From Flavobacteriaceae bacterium (GTDB lineage Bacteria > Bacteroidota > Bacteroidia > Flavobacteriales > Flavobacteriaceae), in contig DOIV01000332.1 of assembly GCA_003511845.1 (NCBI GenBank), positions 1-14,769 on the forward strand: a stretch of 14,769 bases of DNA, written 5' to 3'. Position numbers and translations under genes: made by a program. A model generated the notes under the pieces. It saw only the letters and a list, made by a program, of their open reading frames with translations. It was not told the origin of the DNA and did not search any database. This document shows, one piece after another, positions 6,163 to 13,928 of the stretch; within the stretch, counting starts at the first letter, position 1; each line of letters opens with the position of its first letter.

Positions 6163-8112
6163 CTATTTTTTTACTGCTTTTACAACCGCCTCTGTTGTGA
6201 TACCAAGTGCTTCGTATAGTTTTTTATAAGGAGCTGAAGCTCCAAATCTATCAATACCAATAATTTCACCATCTAAGCCTACATATTTATACCAAGATTG
6301 TGTAGCACCAGCTTCAATAGCAACTCTTTTACTAATAGTATCAGGTAGTACCGAACTTTTATAAGCTTTGTCTTGCTGATCAAAAACGTCTGTTGATGGC
6401 ATTGATACAATTCTTATTTTTAAACCTTGTTTGTTTAATTCTTCTTTGGCAGTAACCGCTATTTCAACTTCAGAACCTGTTGCGATTATGATGGTATCAA
6501 AACCAGCATCCTCAGTCAATACATATCCTCCTTTTTGAGCATCGCTAGCTGGAGCATATCCTAAACTTTTTCTGTCATATACAGGTAAATTTTGACGTGT
6601 TAACACCAAGCAGGTAGGTTTTGTTGTGTTTTTTAATGCAGTTTTCCATGCTTCTGCAGTTTCATCTGCACACATTGGTCTTATTACTGACATATTAGGC
6701 ATACACCTTAAAGATGCTAAGTGCTCAATAGGTTGGTGTGTTGGTCCGTATTCTCCTAATCCGATTGAATCATGAGTTAAAACATAAATAGATTGAACTC
6801 CCATTAACGCAGCCATACGCATAGCAGGACGCATATAATCTACAAACACGAAAAAAGTACCAGCATAAGGAATCATACCTCCATGTAAAGTCATTCCATT
6901 CATAATAGCTCCCATACCATGTTCTCTAACTCCGTAATGGATATATCTTCCTGTTGGATTTTGAGCTGAAAAAGATGCTTCACCTTTAGGAAATGTTTTA
7001 TTAGATGGAGATAAATCTGCAGAACCACCCATTAAACTTGGAATAAGAGGAGCAATATAATCTAATACTTTACCTGATGCTGCTCTTGTTGCCATAGAAC
7101 TTCCAGCTTCAAAAGCAGGAATTTCAAATGCTTCTTTAGAATACTTATTTTGATATGCTTGAAAAACAGCATCCCAATCTTTCATTAATTTTTCACCAGA
7201 ATTTTGACTATCACCTCTTAAAGATGCTACATCTTCTGAAATGTAAAACTTTTTATCTGCAGGAAGCCCTAAAGCTTCTTTAGTTAATTTAATCTCATCT
7301 TCAGGAAACGGCTCGCCATGTGCCTTTGATGTACCTGCTCTATTTGGGCTACCAAATCCGATTTGAGTAGTACAAATAATAATAGATGGTTTTGCTGTAT
7401 TATTCTTTGCCGCTTCAATTGCTTTTTCTATAGCATCATAATCATGTCCGTCAATACTCTGAACATCCCAATTATAAGCTTCAAAACGTTTGGCTGTATA
7501 ATCACTAAATGACAAATCAGTATTACCATCAATAGTAATATTATTACTATCATATAATACAATTAGTTTATCCAAGCTATTATGCCCAGTAAAACCTGCA
7601 ACTTCATGAGAAATACCTTCTTGCAAACAACCATCACCAACAATAACATAAGTATAATGATCTACAATTTTTGCATCACTTTTATTAAAACGTGCTGCTA
7701 AAGATTTTTCAGCTAAAGCCATCCCTACGCCATTTGCAATTCCTTGTCCTAATGGACCCGTTGTAGTTTCTACACCTTCGGTTTCATAATTTTCTGGATG
7801 CCCAGGTGTTTTACTTTCCCATTAGCGAAAGTTTTTTAAATCGTCAACAGACAAATCATATCCATACAAATGTAAAAGACTATATACTAACATGCTTCCA
7901 TGACCAGCAGATAAAACAAATCGATCTCTATCTTCCCATTTAGGGTTATTGGTATTGTGTTTTAAAAAATTTTACCAAAGTACAGCTGAAACATCTGCCA
8001 TACCTAATGGTAAACCTGGATGACCAGAATTAGCAGCTCCAACACCGTCCATAGATAAACCTCTAATAGTATTTGCAATTTTTTGTAGTTTGTTTGTGCT
8101 GTTTGATTTCAT
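6163..8112 (-). pseudogene. tkt: Transketolase interrupted by two in-frame TAA codons
   Basis: A full-length transketolase reading frame of 649 codons from the ATG at 8112 to the TAG at 6163, with no frameshift but two TAA codons: codon 47 (7972-7974) and codon 97 (7822-7824). Both sit where relatives commonly have glutamine: VLW-stop-NFLKHN and KNFR-stop-WESKTPGHPE. Otherwise the protein looks healthy: SGHPG with His31, LSAGHGS with His71, GHPE, GPLGQG, the thiamine diphosphate motif GDGCLQEG (from 159), AHGEPF, GGSADLSPSN, VREHGMGA, THDSIGLGE and THQP, SMPSTDVFDQQD near the end. The Asp in GEDGPTHQP is Tyr here (codon 455, 6748-6750). Transketolase moves two-carbon ketol units in the pentose phosphate pathway. 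An internal ATG at 7722 could give a 519-residue product, but it would lack the catalytic histidines of the N-terminal domain. Nonsense mutation, assembly error or readthrough cannot be told apart here. Confidence 0.88.
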
Positions 8113-8252
8113 TGTATATGATTATTTTGAATTGGAATTTAGTTTAAATATAGGCTTGAGTTTTCTTAAAAAACAGATTTGTGATCTATAATTCACCTCT
8201 CATTTAGCAAATTTTAAAAACAACTAATTTTAATTCGGTAAACATACAGAAC

Positions 8253-8281
8253 TTAAGATAGTTTTACCATTACTATCTTAA
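8253..8281. repeat. Inverted repeat overlapping the stop codon of the PPOX-like lipoprotein gene
   Basis: TTAAGATAG (8253-8261) and CTATCTTAA (8273-8281) form a perfect 9-base-pair stem around an 11-base loop. The right arm contains the minus-strand stop codon of the gene ending at 8273. It could help end that transcript, but no T-run follows on the minus strand, so it is not a standard terminator. Confidence 0.4.
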
Positions 8282-8809
8282 TAAGACTTGATGTGGTTTC
8301 CATGTAATTGAGTCTCCCGTAAATTTATTTGGAATACTAATTAATTCTAAAGTTTTAGGAATGAATTTTATCAGTAAATAATCTTCTTTTTGATTTTTAT
8401 AAAATTGATCCCAACCCTCTTTAAATTTAGATGCTTTGATTGATTCATCATTAATCAAATAAGCACTTCCCATTAAAGATACATAACCAAAATTAGCTTT
8501 ATCATAATAATGTAAAGTCACCAAGCTGTTCTTTTCTATTTGTGCAACTTTTCTGCTTTTAGGGTTCGTTGCCAACCAAATAATAAAATTTTCATCAGGA
8601 GTAAATGGTTCCATTACTCTTGCTCTAGGTTGACCTTCGTTATCAATTGTTATAAGTGTACCGAAATAAGCTTCTTTAATTATTTTTTTAGAATGAATGA
8701 TTATTTTCTGTTCTTCATTTGAAAAATCTCTTCGGAGGCTTTCAGGCACCTCTTTATTAGTACAAGAAGCAACTAAAATAATGATAAGTAGAAGATTGAT
8801 ATGGTTCAT
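8273..8809 (-). CDS. FMN-binding split-barrel (PPOX/general stress protein 26-like) lipoprotein
   Basis: A 178-residue protein from the chosen ATG at 8809. The same frame is open upstream to 8845, but the later start gives a proper lipoprotein signal, MNHINLLLIIILVASC, with lipobox Cys16; the earlier start would bury it. The body from about residue 35 resembles the pyridoxamine-phosphate-oxidase-like split barrel: GTLITIDNEGQPRARVMEPF, then IIWLATNPKSRKVAQIEKNSLVTLHYYD, GYVSLMGSAYLI, and a C-terminal half with FIPKTLELISI. Relatives (general stress protein 26 group) bind FMN or a related flavin. They are usually cytoplasmic, so the lipid anchor is unusual. The gene is 60 bases downstream of pntB and may be co-transcribed with the transhydrogenase. 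The substrate is unknown. Confidence 0.82.
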   Translation of the reverse strand: MNHINLLLIIILVASCTNKEVPESLRRDFSNEEQKIIIHSKKIIKEAYFGTLITIDNEGQPRARVMEPFTPDENFIIWLATNPKSRKVAQIEKNSLVTLHYYDKANFGYVSLMGSAYLINDESIKASKFKEGWDQFYKNQKEDYLLIKFIPKTLELISIPNKFTGDSITWKPHQVLLR

Positions 8810-8869
8810 AAATTCAAAAATACAACATCTTCCTTCAAAAAACACCTGATTAAATTCTTTTTTGTAATT

Positions 8870-10249
8870 TTATAAATCCTTTAATTCTCTTAAAATAACT
8901 TCTAATGTCTTTTTTGCATCACCAAAAAGCATTTTAGTATTGTCTTTAAAAAACAACGGATTTTGAATTCCTGCATACCCAGGATTCATACTTCTTTTTA
9001 AGACAACCACATTTTTTGTTTTTGATAAATCTAAAATAGGCATTCCATAAATTTTACTACTTGGATCTTCTAAAGCAGATGGGTTTACAACATCATTTGC
9101 ACCAACAACAATGGCAACATCTGTAGTTTCTAAATAGCTATTTGCTTCTTCTAAATCTAATAATTTGTCGTAAGAAATATCTGCCTCTGCCAATAAAACA
9201 TTCATATGTCCAGGCATTCTTCCCGCAACTGGATGTATGGCATATTTAAATTCAACGTCTTTAGATTCTAATACAGTTTCTACTTCTTTAATTATTTTTT
9301 GTGCTTGAGCAACAGCCATTCCATATCCAGGGATAATACAAACTCGGTTAGAATAGGCTAATTGAATTGCCAAATCTGATGGGTTTATTTGTTTAGCATT
9401 ACCATCGATACTCGTTTCTGAACTTTTATTGGAAGAAAAACTCCCAAAAATAACGCTTAACAAGGGCCTATTCATTGCTTTACACATCAATAATGTTAAT
9501 ATGATTCCCGAAGAACCAACTAAAACACCACCAAGTAACATCAATTTATTATCGGTCATTACACCAGAAATTGCGGCTGTAATTCCTGTTAATGAGTTCA
9601 ATAACGATATTACTACAGGCATATCTGCACCACCAATTGGAGCTACTAGAGTAAGACCGTATAAAAGTGAAACACCAATAAAAACATACAATTGTGTTGT
9701 TGTTAACATTCCATTGTAGGAAAAATAAACGATAGCAACAATTGCAGTTATAAGAACCAAAATATTTACTACTGTAGAAAACGGAATTTTTAAATGTTTG
9801 TCTTGTAATTTTCCACTTAATTTTCCATAAGCAATTAACGAACCTAAGAAAGCAACAAAACCTAAAAACAAATTAAGTAGCACGATAAAAATTTGACCTG
9901 TTTCACCTATAAATTGATTGTTTACAATCCAAACTAAAGATACCAATGCTGCTGAAAGTCCACCAAAACCATTTAAAAGAGAAACCATTTCGGGCATTTT
10001 GGTCATTGCCACTTTATTGGCAGAAATAATTCCAATAATTGCACCAATAGAAATACCTATTACAATATATAAGTAATTGTTATTCTGAGTTTCTACAGGA
10101 TAAAAAATGGCAACTACAACACCTAAAGCAAGTGAAAATGCAGCAATTAAATTACCATTTCTTGCTGTTTTCGGATGTGATAATTTTCGTAAACCAATAA
10201 TTAATAATAAGGATGCTATAAATAATACGATGTCTAAAATTTGAGTCAT
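8870..10249 (-). CDS. pntB: NAD(P) transhydrogenase subunit beta (membrane domain plus NADP-binding domain III)
   Basis: A 459-residue protein with two parts. Residues 1 to about 270 are strongly hydrophobic and form the membrane helices of domain II, with the GFGGLSAALVSLVWIVNN and PIGGADMPVVISLLNSLTG segments typical of PntB. Residues from about 285 form the NADP(H)-binding domain III, with VCIIPGYGMAVAQAQ, YAIHPVAGRMPGHMNVLLAEA, DVAIVVGANDVVNP and LKRSMNPGYAGIQNPLFF. The enzyme couples hydride transfer between NADH and NADP+ to proton flow across the inner membrane, normally making NADPH. The length matches the family. It begins one base after pntAB ends, in the order pntAA-pntAB-pntB. All three subunits look intact. 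Confidence 0.97.
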   Translation of the reverse strand: MTQILDIVLFIASLLLIIGLRKLSHPKTARNGNLIAAFSLALGVVVAIFYPVETQNNNYLYIVIGISIGAIIGIISANKVAMTKMPEMVSLLNGFGGLSAALVSLVWIVNNQFIGETGQIFIVLLNLFLGFVAFLGSLIAYGKLSGKLQDKHLKIPFSTVVNILVLITAIVAIVYFSYNGMLTTTQLYVFIGVSLLYGLTLVAPIGGADMPVVISLLNSLTGITAAISGVMTDNKLMLLGGVLVGSSGIILTLLMCKAMNRPLLSVIFGSFSSNKSSETSIDGNAKQINPSDLAIQLAYSNRVCIIPGYGMAVAQAQKIIKEVETVLESKDVEFKYAIHPVAGRMPGHMNVLLAEADISYDKLLDLEEANSYLETTDVAIVVGANDVVNPSALEDPSSKIYGMPILDLSKTKNVVVLKRSMNPGYAGIQNPLFFKDNTKMLFGDAKKTLEVILRELKDL

Positions 10250-10250
10250 T

Positions 10251-10562
10251 TTATTTCTTTTTCTTGTTAAACATTTCTAACATTCTGTGTGTTACGGTAA
10301 ATCCGCCAACTAAATTTAATGTTCCTAATATAATTCCTAAAACTGCCATGCCTAAGGTAAAATAATTAGAAGGATCCGTTTGCCTTATTAATAAAATCGC
10401 TCCTATTAAAACTACGCCACTTATGGCATTAGAACCTGACATTAATGGCGTGTGTAATACAGTTGGGATACTTGAAATCACTTCAAACCCAAGAAATATT
10501 GCAAATGCAATTAGATAAATAACATTTAAGTTATTGGTAATAAATTGTAAGATATCGTTCAT
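10251..10562 (-). CDS. pntAB: NAD(P) transhydrogenase subunit alpha, membrane part
   Basis: A 103-residue membrane protein with three predicted helices: a first one around ITNNLNVIYLIAFAIFLGF, then SGVVLIGAILLI, and a last one starting at FTLGMAVLGIILGTLNLVGGF. The stretch VISSIPTVLHTPLMSGSNAISG is the signature of the domain II piece of PntA. In enzymes of the Rhodospirillum rubrum type this part is a separate polypeptide, as here, rather than fused to the NAD-binding domain as in Escherichia coli. It ends in VTHRMLEMFNKKKK. It lies six bases after pntAA and one base before pntB. Confidence 0.96.
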   Translation of the reverse strand: MNDILQFITNNLNVIYLIAFAIFLGFEVISSIPTVLHTPLMSGSNAISGVVLIGAILLIRQTDPSNYFTLGMAVLGIILGTLNLVGGFTVTHRMLEMFNKKKK

Positions 10563-10568
10563 AATTTT

Positions 10569-11654
10569 TTATTTTGGTGTTACTATACAAGATGATTTAT
10601 AGATATCATCTTCTTGCATATCAGTTCTTATTTTTAAATCGTCATTAGAAATATATTGTAAGTAATTAAATACATTATTTGCAAAAAGCGTACTTGCATC
10701 TATTACTGCAGCGTCAGATAAATTTGAATCTCCAACAATATGTACATAATTATGAATTACGGTTTTATTGTCTTCTGTTAATTCACAATTTCCGCCAGCA
10801 TCTGCCGCTAAATCTATAATAACACTTCCTCTTCGCATTGTTTCTACCATTTCTTTAGTCACGATAACGGGTGCTTTTGTACCTCTTACCGTTGCTGTGC
10901 AAATCACAATATCTGAACTGGAAATGGTATCGAACATTAAAGATCTTTGTTTTGCTATAAAATCTTCACTTTGTGCTGCACCGTAACCTTGATCGGTTGC
11001 TTGGTTTGCACCTTCTACTTTTAAAAATTTACCTCCTAAACTTTTAACTTCTTCTTCCGTTTCTATTCGAGTATCTACAGCTACAACAGTTGCACCTAGT
11101 CTTTTTGCTGTTGCAATTGCTTGTAAGCCTGCTACTCCAGCACCAATTACAAATATTTTTGCAGGTTTAATACTGCCAGCCGAAGTAATCATCATTTGTA
11201 AATACCGTGGTAATAAATCTGCTGCTCTTAAAACGGCTTTATATCCTGCAATAGATGACATTGATGAAAGTACATCCATAGATTGTGCAATAGATGATCT
11301 TGGAATCATATCTAAACTAAATGCCCAGATGTTTTGTGCTTGTAATTTTTCGGCTACATCTTTAAAGATGTAGGGTTTAAAATGCGAAATATAAACACAA
11401 CCTGCTTTTAATAATTTTATATCTTCATCTACCAATGGCGTGTATGAAATTATAATATCTGCTTTATTGAATATATTTTCTCTAGTACAAATTTTGGCTC
11501 CAGACGCTTCAAAGTCTGCATTTGCAATAAAAGATTTCCGCCCTGATTTGGTTTCTACAATAACGGTATAACCTTTATTTATTAATTTTTTAACAATACT
11601 TGGTACTAGTCCAACTTTTTTGTCAAAATGCTCTTTTAAAACTCCTATTATCAT
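10569..11654 (-). CDS. pntAA: NAD(P) transhydrogenase subunit alpha, NAD-binding part
   Basis: A 361-residue soluble domain I of transhydrogenase, related to alanine dehydrogenase. The N-terminal domain has MIIGVLKEH and RSSIAQSMDVLSSMSSIAGYKA (about 119-140), in which Arg119, Gln124, Asp127 and Ser130 keep the spacing of the NAD-site residues of the R. rubrum enzyme. The Rossmann fold follows, with FVIGAGVAGLQAIATAKRLGA (GAGVAG at 171-176) and the adenosine-binding acidic strand VAVDTR. The C-terminal part has VICTATVRGTKAPVIVTKEMV and VIIDLAADAGGNCE. It binds NAD(H) and passes hydride to domain III of PntB. The ATG at 11654 is 27 bases after the end of the decayed NHL gene; no good promoter box was found between them, so transcription may come from further upstream. 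Confidence 0.97.
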   Translation of the reverse strand: MIIGVLKEHFDKKVGLVPSIVKKLINKGYTVIVETKSGRKSFIANADFEASGAKICTRENIFNKADIIISYTPLVDEDIKLLKAGCVYISHFKPYIFKDVAEKLQAQNIWAFSLDMIPRSSIAQSMDVLSSMSSIAGYKAVLRAADLLPRYLQMMITSAGSIKPAKIFVIGAGVAGLQAIATAKRLGATVVAVDTRIETEEEVKSLGGKFLKVEGANQATDQGYGAAQSEDFIAKQRSLMFDTISSSDIVICTATVRGTKAPVIVTKEMVETMRRGSVIIDLAADAGGNCELTEDNKTVIHNYVHIVGDSNLSDAAVIDASTLFANNVFNYLQYISNDDLKIRTDMQEDDIYKSSCIVTPK

Positions 11655-11681
11655 ATTTTACTTTATTTAATTTTTGAATCG

Positions 11682-12177
11682 TTACAATTCCAAAGTATTC
11701 TTAATATCACAAATTACAATTCTGTGATTTCCTGTATCGGCAATATACAACGTTTCTTTTTATGTAGTGATCGAAAACGGCCAATAAATTGTGCTTTTTG
11801 TACCTAATAAATGATAATCGGTTAAATATTTAACATTTTTAAGTTCGCTATAATTTAAAGGGTTTAATTCATAATAAAATATTCTTACTGTAAGTGATTC
11901 TGATGATGCTGAACCTAAAAAATCTATTTTCTGTTTTTTTATCAACAAAACTTCTTAATGAACCATAAATTTATGGTTTTAATTAGATTTCATCTATGCA
12001 AAACAAAGTGACATCTTTATTGTAATTAAAATACTGCCCTTCATCATTTAATAATTCTAAATCCATGCTTTTTTCTAAATCTAGACATCTAACATTTCAG
12101 CAGTTTTTTGCATTAAAGTTATTTTTTACTTTCTACAGAGGATGTTACGCTAATTAAAAGCTTTTTATTTTTTTCAT
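11682..12177 (-). pseudogene. Decayed NHL-repeat protein gene
   Basis: The 593-base gap between pntAA and the membrane protein gene holds a broken coding region in pieces of shifting frame. Reading the minus strand: a start-like MKKIKSF at 12177; then in another frame LISVTSSVESKK; then TLMQKTAEMLDV followed by two stops and MDLELLNDEGQYFNYNKD with LFCIDEI; then two TAA codons and IYGSLRSFVDKK. After a shift at an A-run near 11937 the frame carries KIDFLGSASSESLTV and YWPFSITT, a TAA (11760-11762), and finally KETLYIADTGNHRIVICDIK, ending at the TAA at 11682. LYIADTGNHRI is the hallmark of an NHL beta-propeller repeat. Several stops and at least three frame changes mean it is a true pseudogene. 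Original function unknown. Confidence 0.7.
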
Positions 12178-12247
12178 TTCGCCACGGATAATATTGGTAA
12201 CATAATCGTTTGTTTTTAATGAATTTATACTGTTTTTGTTGCTTCTT

Positions 12248-13123
12248 CTATGCTCCTTTTGATGGTTTTTTAGACGGTAAATCTTTTAAAAAATAATTAT
12301 AGGTTAAAGTTAAAACTAAAATAAATAATACTGCAACAACACCAATAATAACATCGTAAAAAGGTTTAACCGATAAAGAAATTCTAATTAAAATTGTAGC
12401 CAATACAAAAGCAGAATACCTGAAAATTTTGTAATAACTTAAAGTGTAACGCAATGCAATTAAAACAATAATGATATCGCTGAATATTAATACTGTATAA
12501 AATGTTTTAAAGGAGTGTAAATATTTTCCTGTTGTTACTAACGCTTTTATATCTAAAAAACCAACAATGGCAAATGCAATTAATAAAAATAAGGCTAATA
12601 ATTTTTTCAAATGAATAAACTGCTCTTGACTATCTTCAGTGTTAGTTAATTTTATATGTTTTTGTAATTTATAGGTATAACCAATAGTAGCAAATATTAC
12701 AATGGCTCCAAAGCCATAAAAAGCCATATTAATTAATGGTTCTTTTAAAGATTCCAATGAAAAATCTGATGCAATATGACTAAATTCTTTAAAACTATCT
12801 CTTAAAAAAATTAGTGACAATAACTCAAATTGCTTACCAACTGACTTTGCAACCGATTTTGGAAGCATAAAAATAAGTCCAAATAATTCGGTAATTAAAA
12901 GTATAGTGAAAACAATTTCTATTGAAAAGAAAGGGTTTTTAAATGATTCATTAAAAATACCAAGATGTATATAATTATTAATGACCAAAACACTTAATAA
13001 TGAACATGTAATGAAAATAAAGACAAGTATGGTACTTGTAAAACGTAAACTAGCTTTGCTTTCCCAAAGCAATTTGAGTTTCTCGTAAAATAAGTTTGTA
13101 TGTGTTAAGAATTGTTTTAGCAT
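12248..13123 (-). CDS. Multi-pass membrane protein of unknown function
   Basis: A protein of 291 residues from the ATG at 13123. The same frame opens earlier at 13165, but the extra 14 residues begin with a hydrophobic run that looks like leader or noncoding sequence, so I prefer the later start; this is not certain. I see about seven or eight hydrophobic helices, including TSTILVFIFITCSLLSVLVI, FSIEIVFTILLITELFGLIF, NMAFYGFGAIVIFATIGY, KLLALFLLIAFAIVGFL, FYTVLIFSDIIIVLIALRYT and YDVIIGVVAVLFILVLTLTY, with charged linkers. The start has WESKASLRF and the tail is LPSKKPSKGA. I do not recognise a family or a catalytic motif. It is divergent from the metal transporter at 13221, about 100 bases apart, and upstream of the decayed NHL gene on the same strand. 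Confidence 0.8.
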   Translation of the reverse strand: MLKQFLTHTNLFYEKLKLLWESKASLRFTSTILVFIFITCSLLSVLVINNYIHLGIFNESFKNPFFSIEIVFTILLITELFGLIFMLPKSVAKSVGKQFELLSLIFLRDSFKEFSHIASDFSLESLKEPLINMAFYGFGAIVIFATIGYTYKLQKHIKLTNTEDSQEQFIHLKKLLALFLLIAFAIVGFLDIKALVTTGKYLHSFKTFYTVLIFSDIIIVLIALRYTLSYYKIFRYSAFVLATILIRISLSVKPFYDVIIGVVAVLFILVLTLTYNYFLKDLPSKKPSKGA

Positions 13124-13190
13124 TATATTATAATAATGTAAAACTACTATTTTTAAAATAAACATTTAAAATTAATTCATTTCTTTTTTG

Positions 13191-13198
13191 TAATTTTC
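13191..13198 (+). promoter_or_regulatory. Possible -7 box for the metal transporter gene
   Basis: TAATTTTC differs from TAnnTTTG only in its last base and stands 22 bases before the ATG at 13221, a usual position for this phylum. No -33 element is evident. The same TTTTTTGTAATTTT string also occurs near 8856, so the match may be chance in AT-rich DNA. Confidence 0.28.
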
Positions 13199-13220
13199 GA
13201 AACTCAAAAGTTAATTATAA

Positions 13221-13928
13221 ATGATTTCTTCTCTATTTGCTGCAATATTGGCATCAATACTTCATGTAATTTCTGGTCCAGATCATTTGGCTGCTGTTAC
13301 GCCATTAGCTATTGAATCTGAAAAAAAAGCGTGGAAAGTTGGACTTTCTTGGGGCTTTGGACACCTTTCAGGAATGCTTTTAATAGGGGTGTTGTTTTTG
13401 TTATTTAAAGATTTTATTCCTGTAGAAAAAATTTCGGAGTATAGTGAACAATTGGTTGGGCTTGTTTTAATTGGTATTGGAATATGGACGTTTTATCGAA
13501 TTTTTAATACTCAAAAAGCACATAGTCATCCTCATGTTCATACAGATGGCAAACCTTTTATTCATATCCACAAACATGAACATTCTCATCAAAAAAAGCA
13601 CGAACATATACATACTGAAAAAATTAAACAAAATGTTTTTTCATCTTTTGGGATAGGTTTTATTCATGGCTTAGCTGGGGTAGCACATTTTTTATTACTC
13701 TTACCCGTATTGAGTTTCAATTCAAATTTTGAAGGTATACTATATATTATTGGCTTTGGTATTGGTACGGTTGTGGCAATGACAGCCTACGCTTTGGTTT
13801 TAGGAAAACTATCAGGTATCTCTAAACAACAACATAACGAAACCTTTTTTAAAGGTATTCGTTTCGCTGGTGGATTATTTGCAATTGTTATTGGGTTTTA
13901 TTGGGTTTTTATAACTATTAATTTATAA
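13221..13928 (+). CDS. UreH/NiCoT-like metal transporter with histidine-rich loop
   Basis: A 235-residue membrane protein with about six helices. Helix 1 carries HVISGPDHLAAVTPLA (His15, Asp21, His22), similar to the H-x-x-x-(G/A)-x-DH signature of nickel/cobalt transporters of the UreH/NiCoT/RcnA group; helix 2 has SWGFGHLSGM; a later helix has GIGFIHGLAGVAHF. Residues 100-131 form a loop with 12 histidines, mostly in HxH spacing (101, 103, 105, 107, 115, 117, 119, 121, 123, 127, 129, 131), a likely metal-binding segment. The direction and metal (nickel, cobalt, or other) cannot be decided from sequence; UreH-type proteins often take up nickel for urease and RcnA-type ones export it. No urease or hydrogenase gene is in view. 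The C-terminus ends VFITINL directly before the IS982 end. Confidence 0.85.
   Translation: MISSLFAAILASILHVISGPDHLAAVTPLAIESEKKAWKVGLSWGFGHLSGMLLIGVLFLLFKDFIPVEKISEYSEQLVGLVLIGIGIWTFYRIFNTQKAHSHPHVHTDGKPFIHIHKHEHSHQKKHEHIHTEKIKQNVFSSFGIGFIHGLAGVAHFLLLLPVLSFNSNFEGILYIIGFGIGTVVAMTAYALVLGKLSGISKQQHNETFFKGIRFAGGLFAIVIGFYWVFITINL

Noticed and set aside
6163..7722. A 519-residue transketolase starting at the internal ATG (7722) as the real gene.
   Set aside because: Conserved transketolase sequence continues upstream in the same frame to an ATG at 8112, including the catalytic histidine motifs, so the short form is the open remainder of a broken gene.
6163..8112. Possible stop-codon reassignment (TAA read as Gln) in this genome.
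   Set aside because: The TonB receptor, both rhodaneses, the DUF302 gene, thioredoxin and the metal transporter all end at TAA at the proper family length, so TAA works as a stop here. Only the transketolase and the NHL fragment carry internal stops.
8253..8281. Rho-independent terminator of the PPOX-like gene.
   Set aside because: The stem is perfect, but it is AT-rich and is not followed by a T-run on the coding strand, so it was recorded only as an inverted repeat.
8540..8722. Plus-strand reading frame opposite the PPOX-like lipoprotein gene.
   Set aside because: It is the antisense shadow of a conserved protein and its product has no recognisable domain. The plus-strand frames inside pntB (9429-9719), pntAA (10768-10986) and the transposase (14057-14374), and the second-frame one in the metal transporter (13471-13656), were rejected for the same reason.
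11760..11948. Independent small gene of 62 codons.
   Set aside because: It has only TTG as a start and stops directly before an NHL-repeat tail in the same frame, so it is a piece of the decayed NHL gene.
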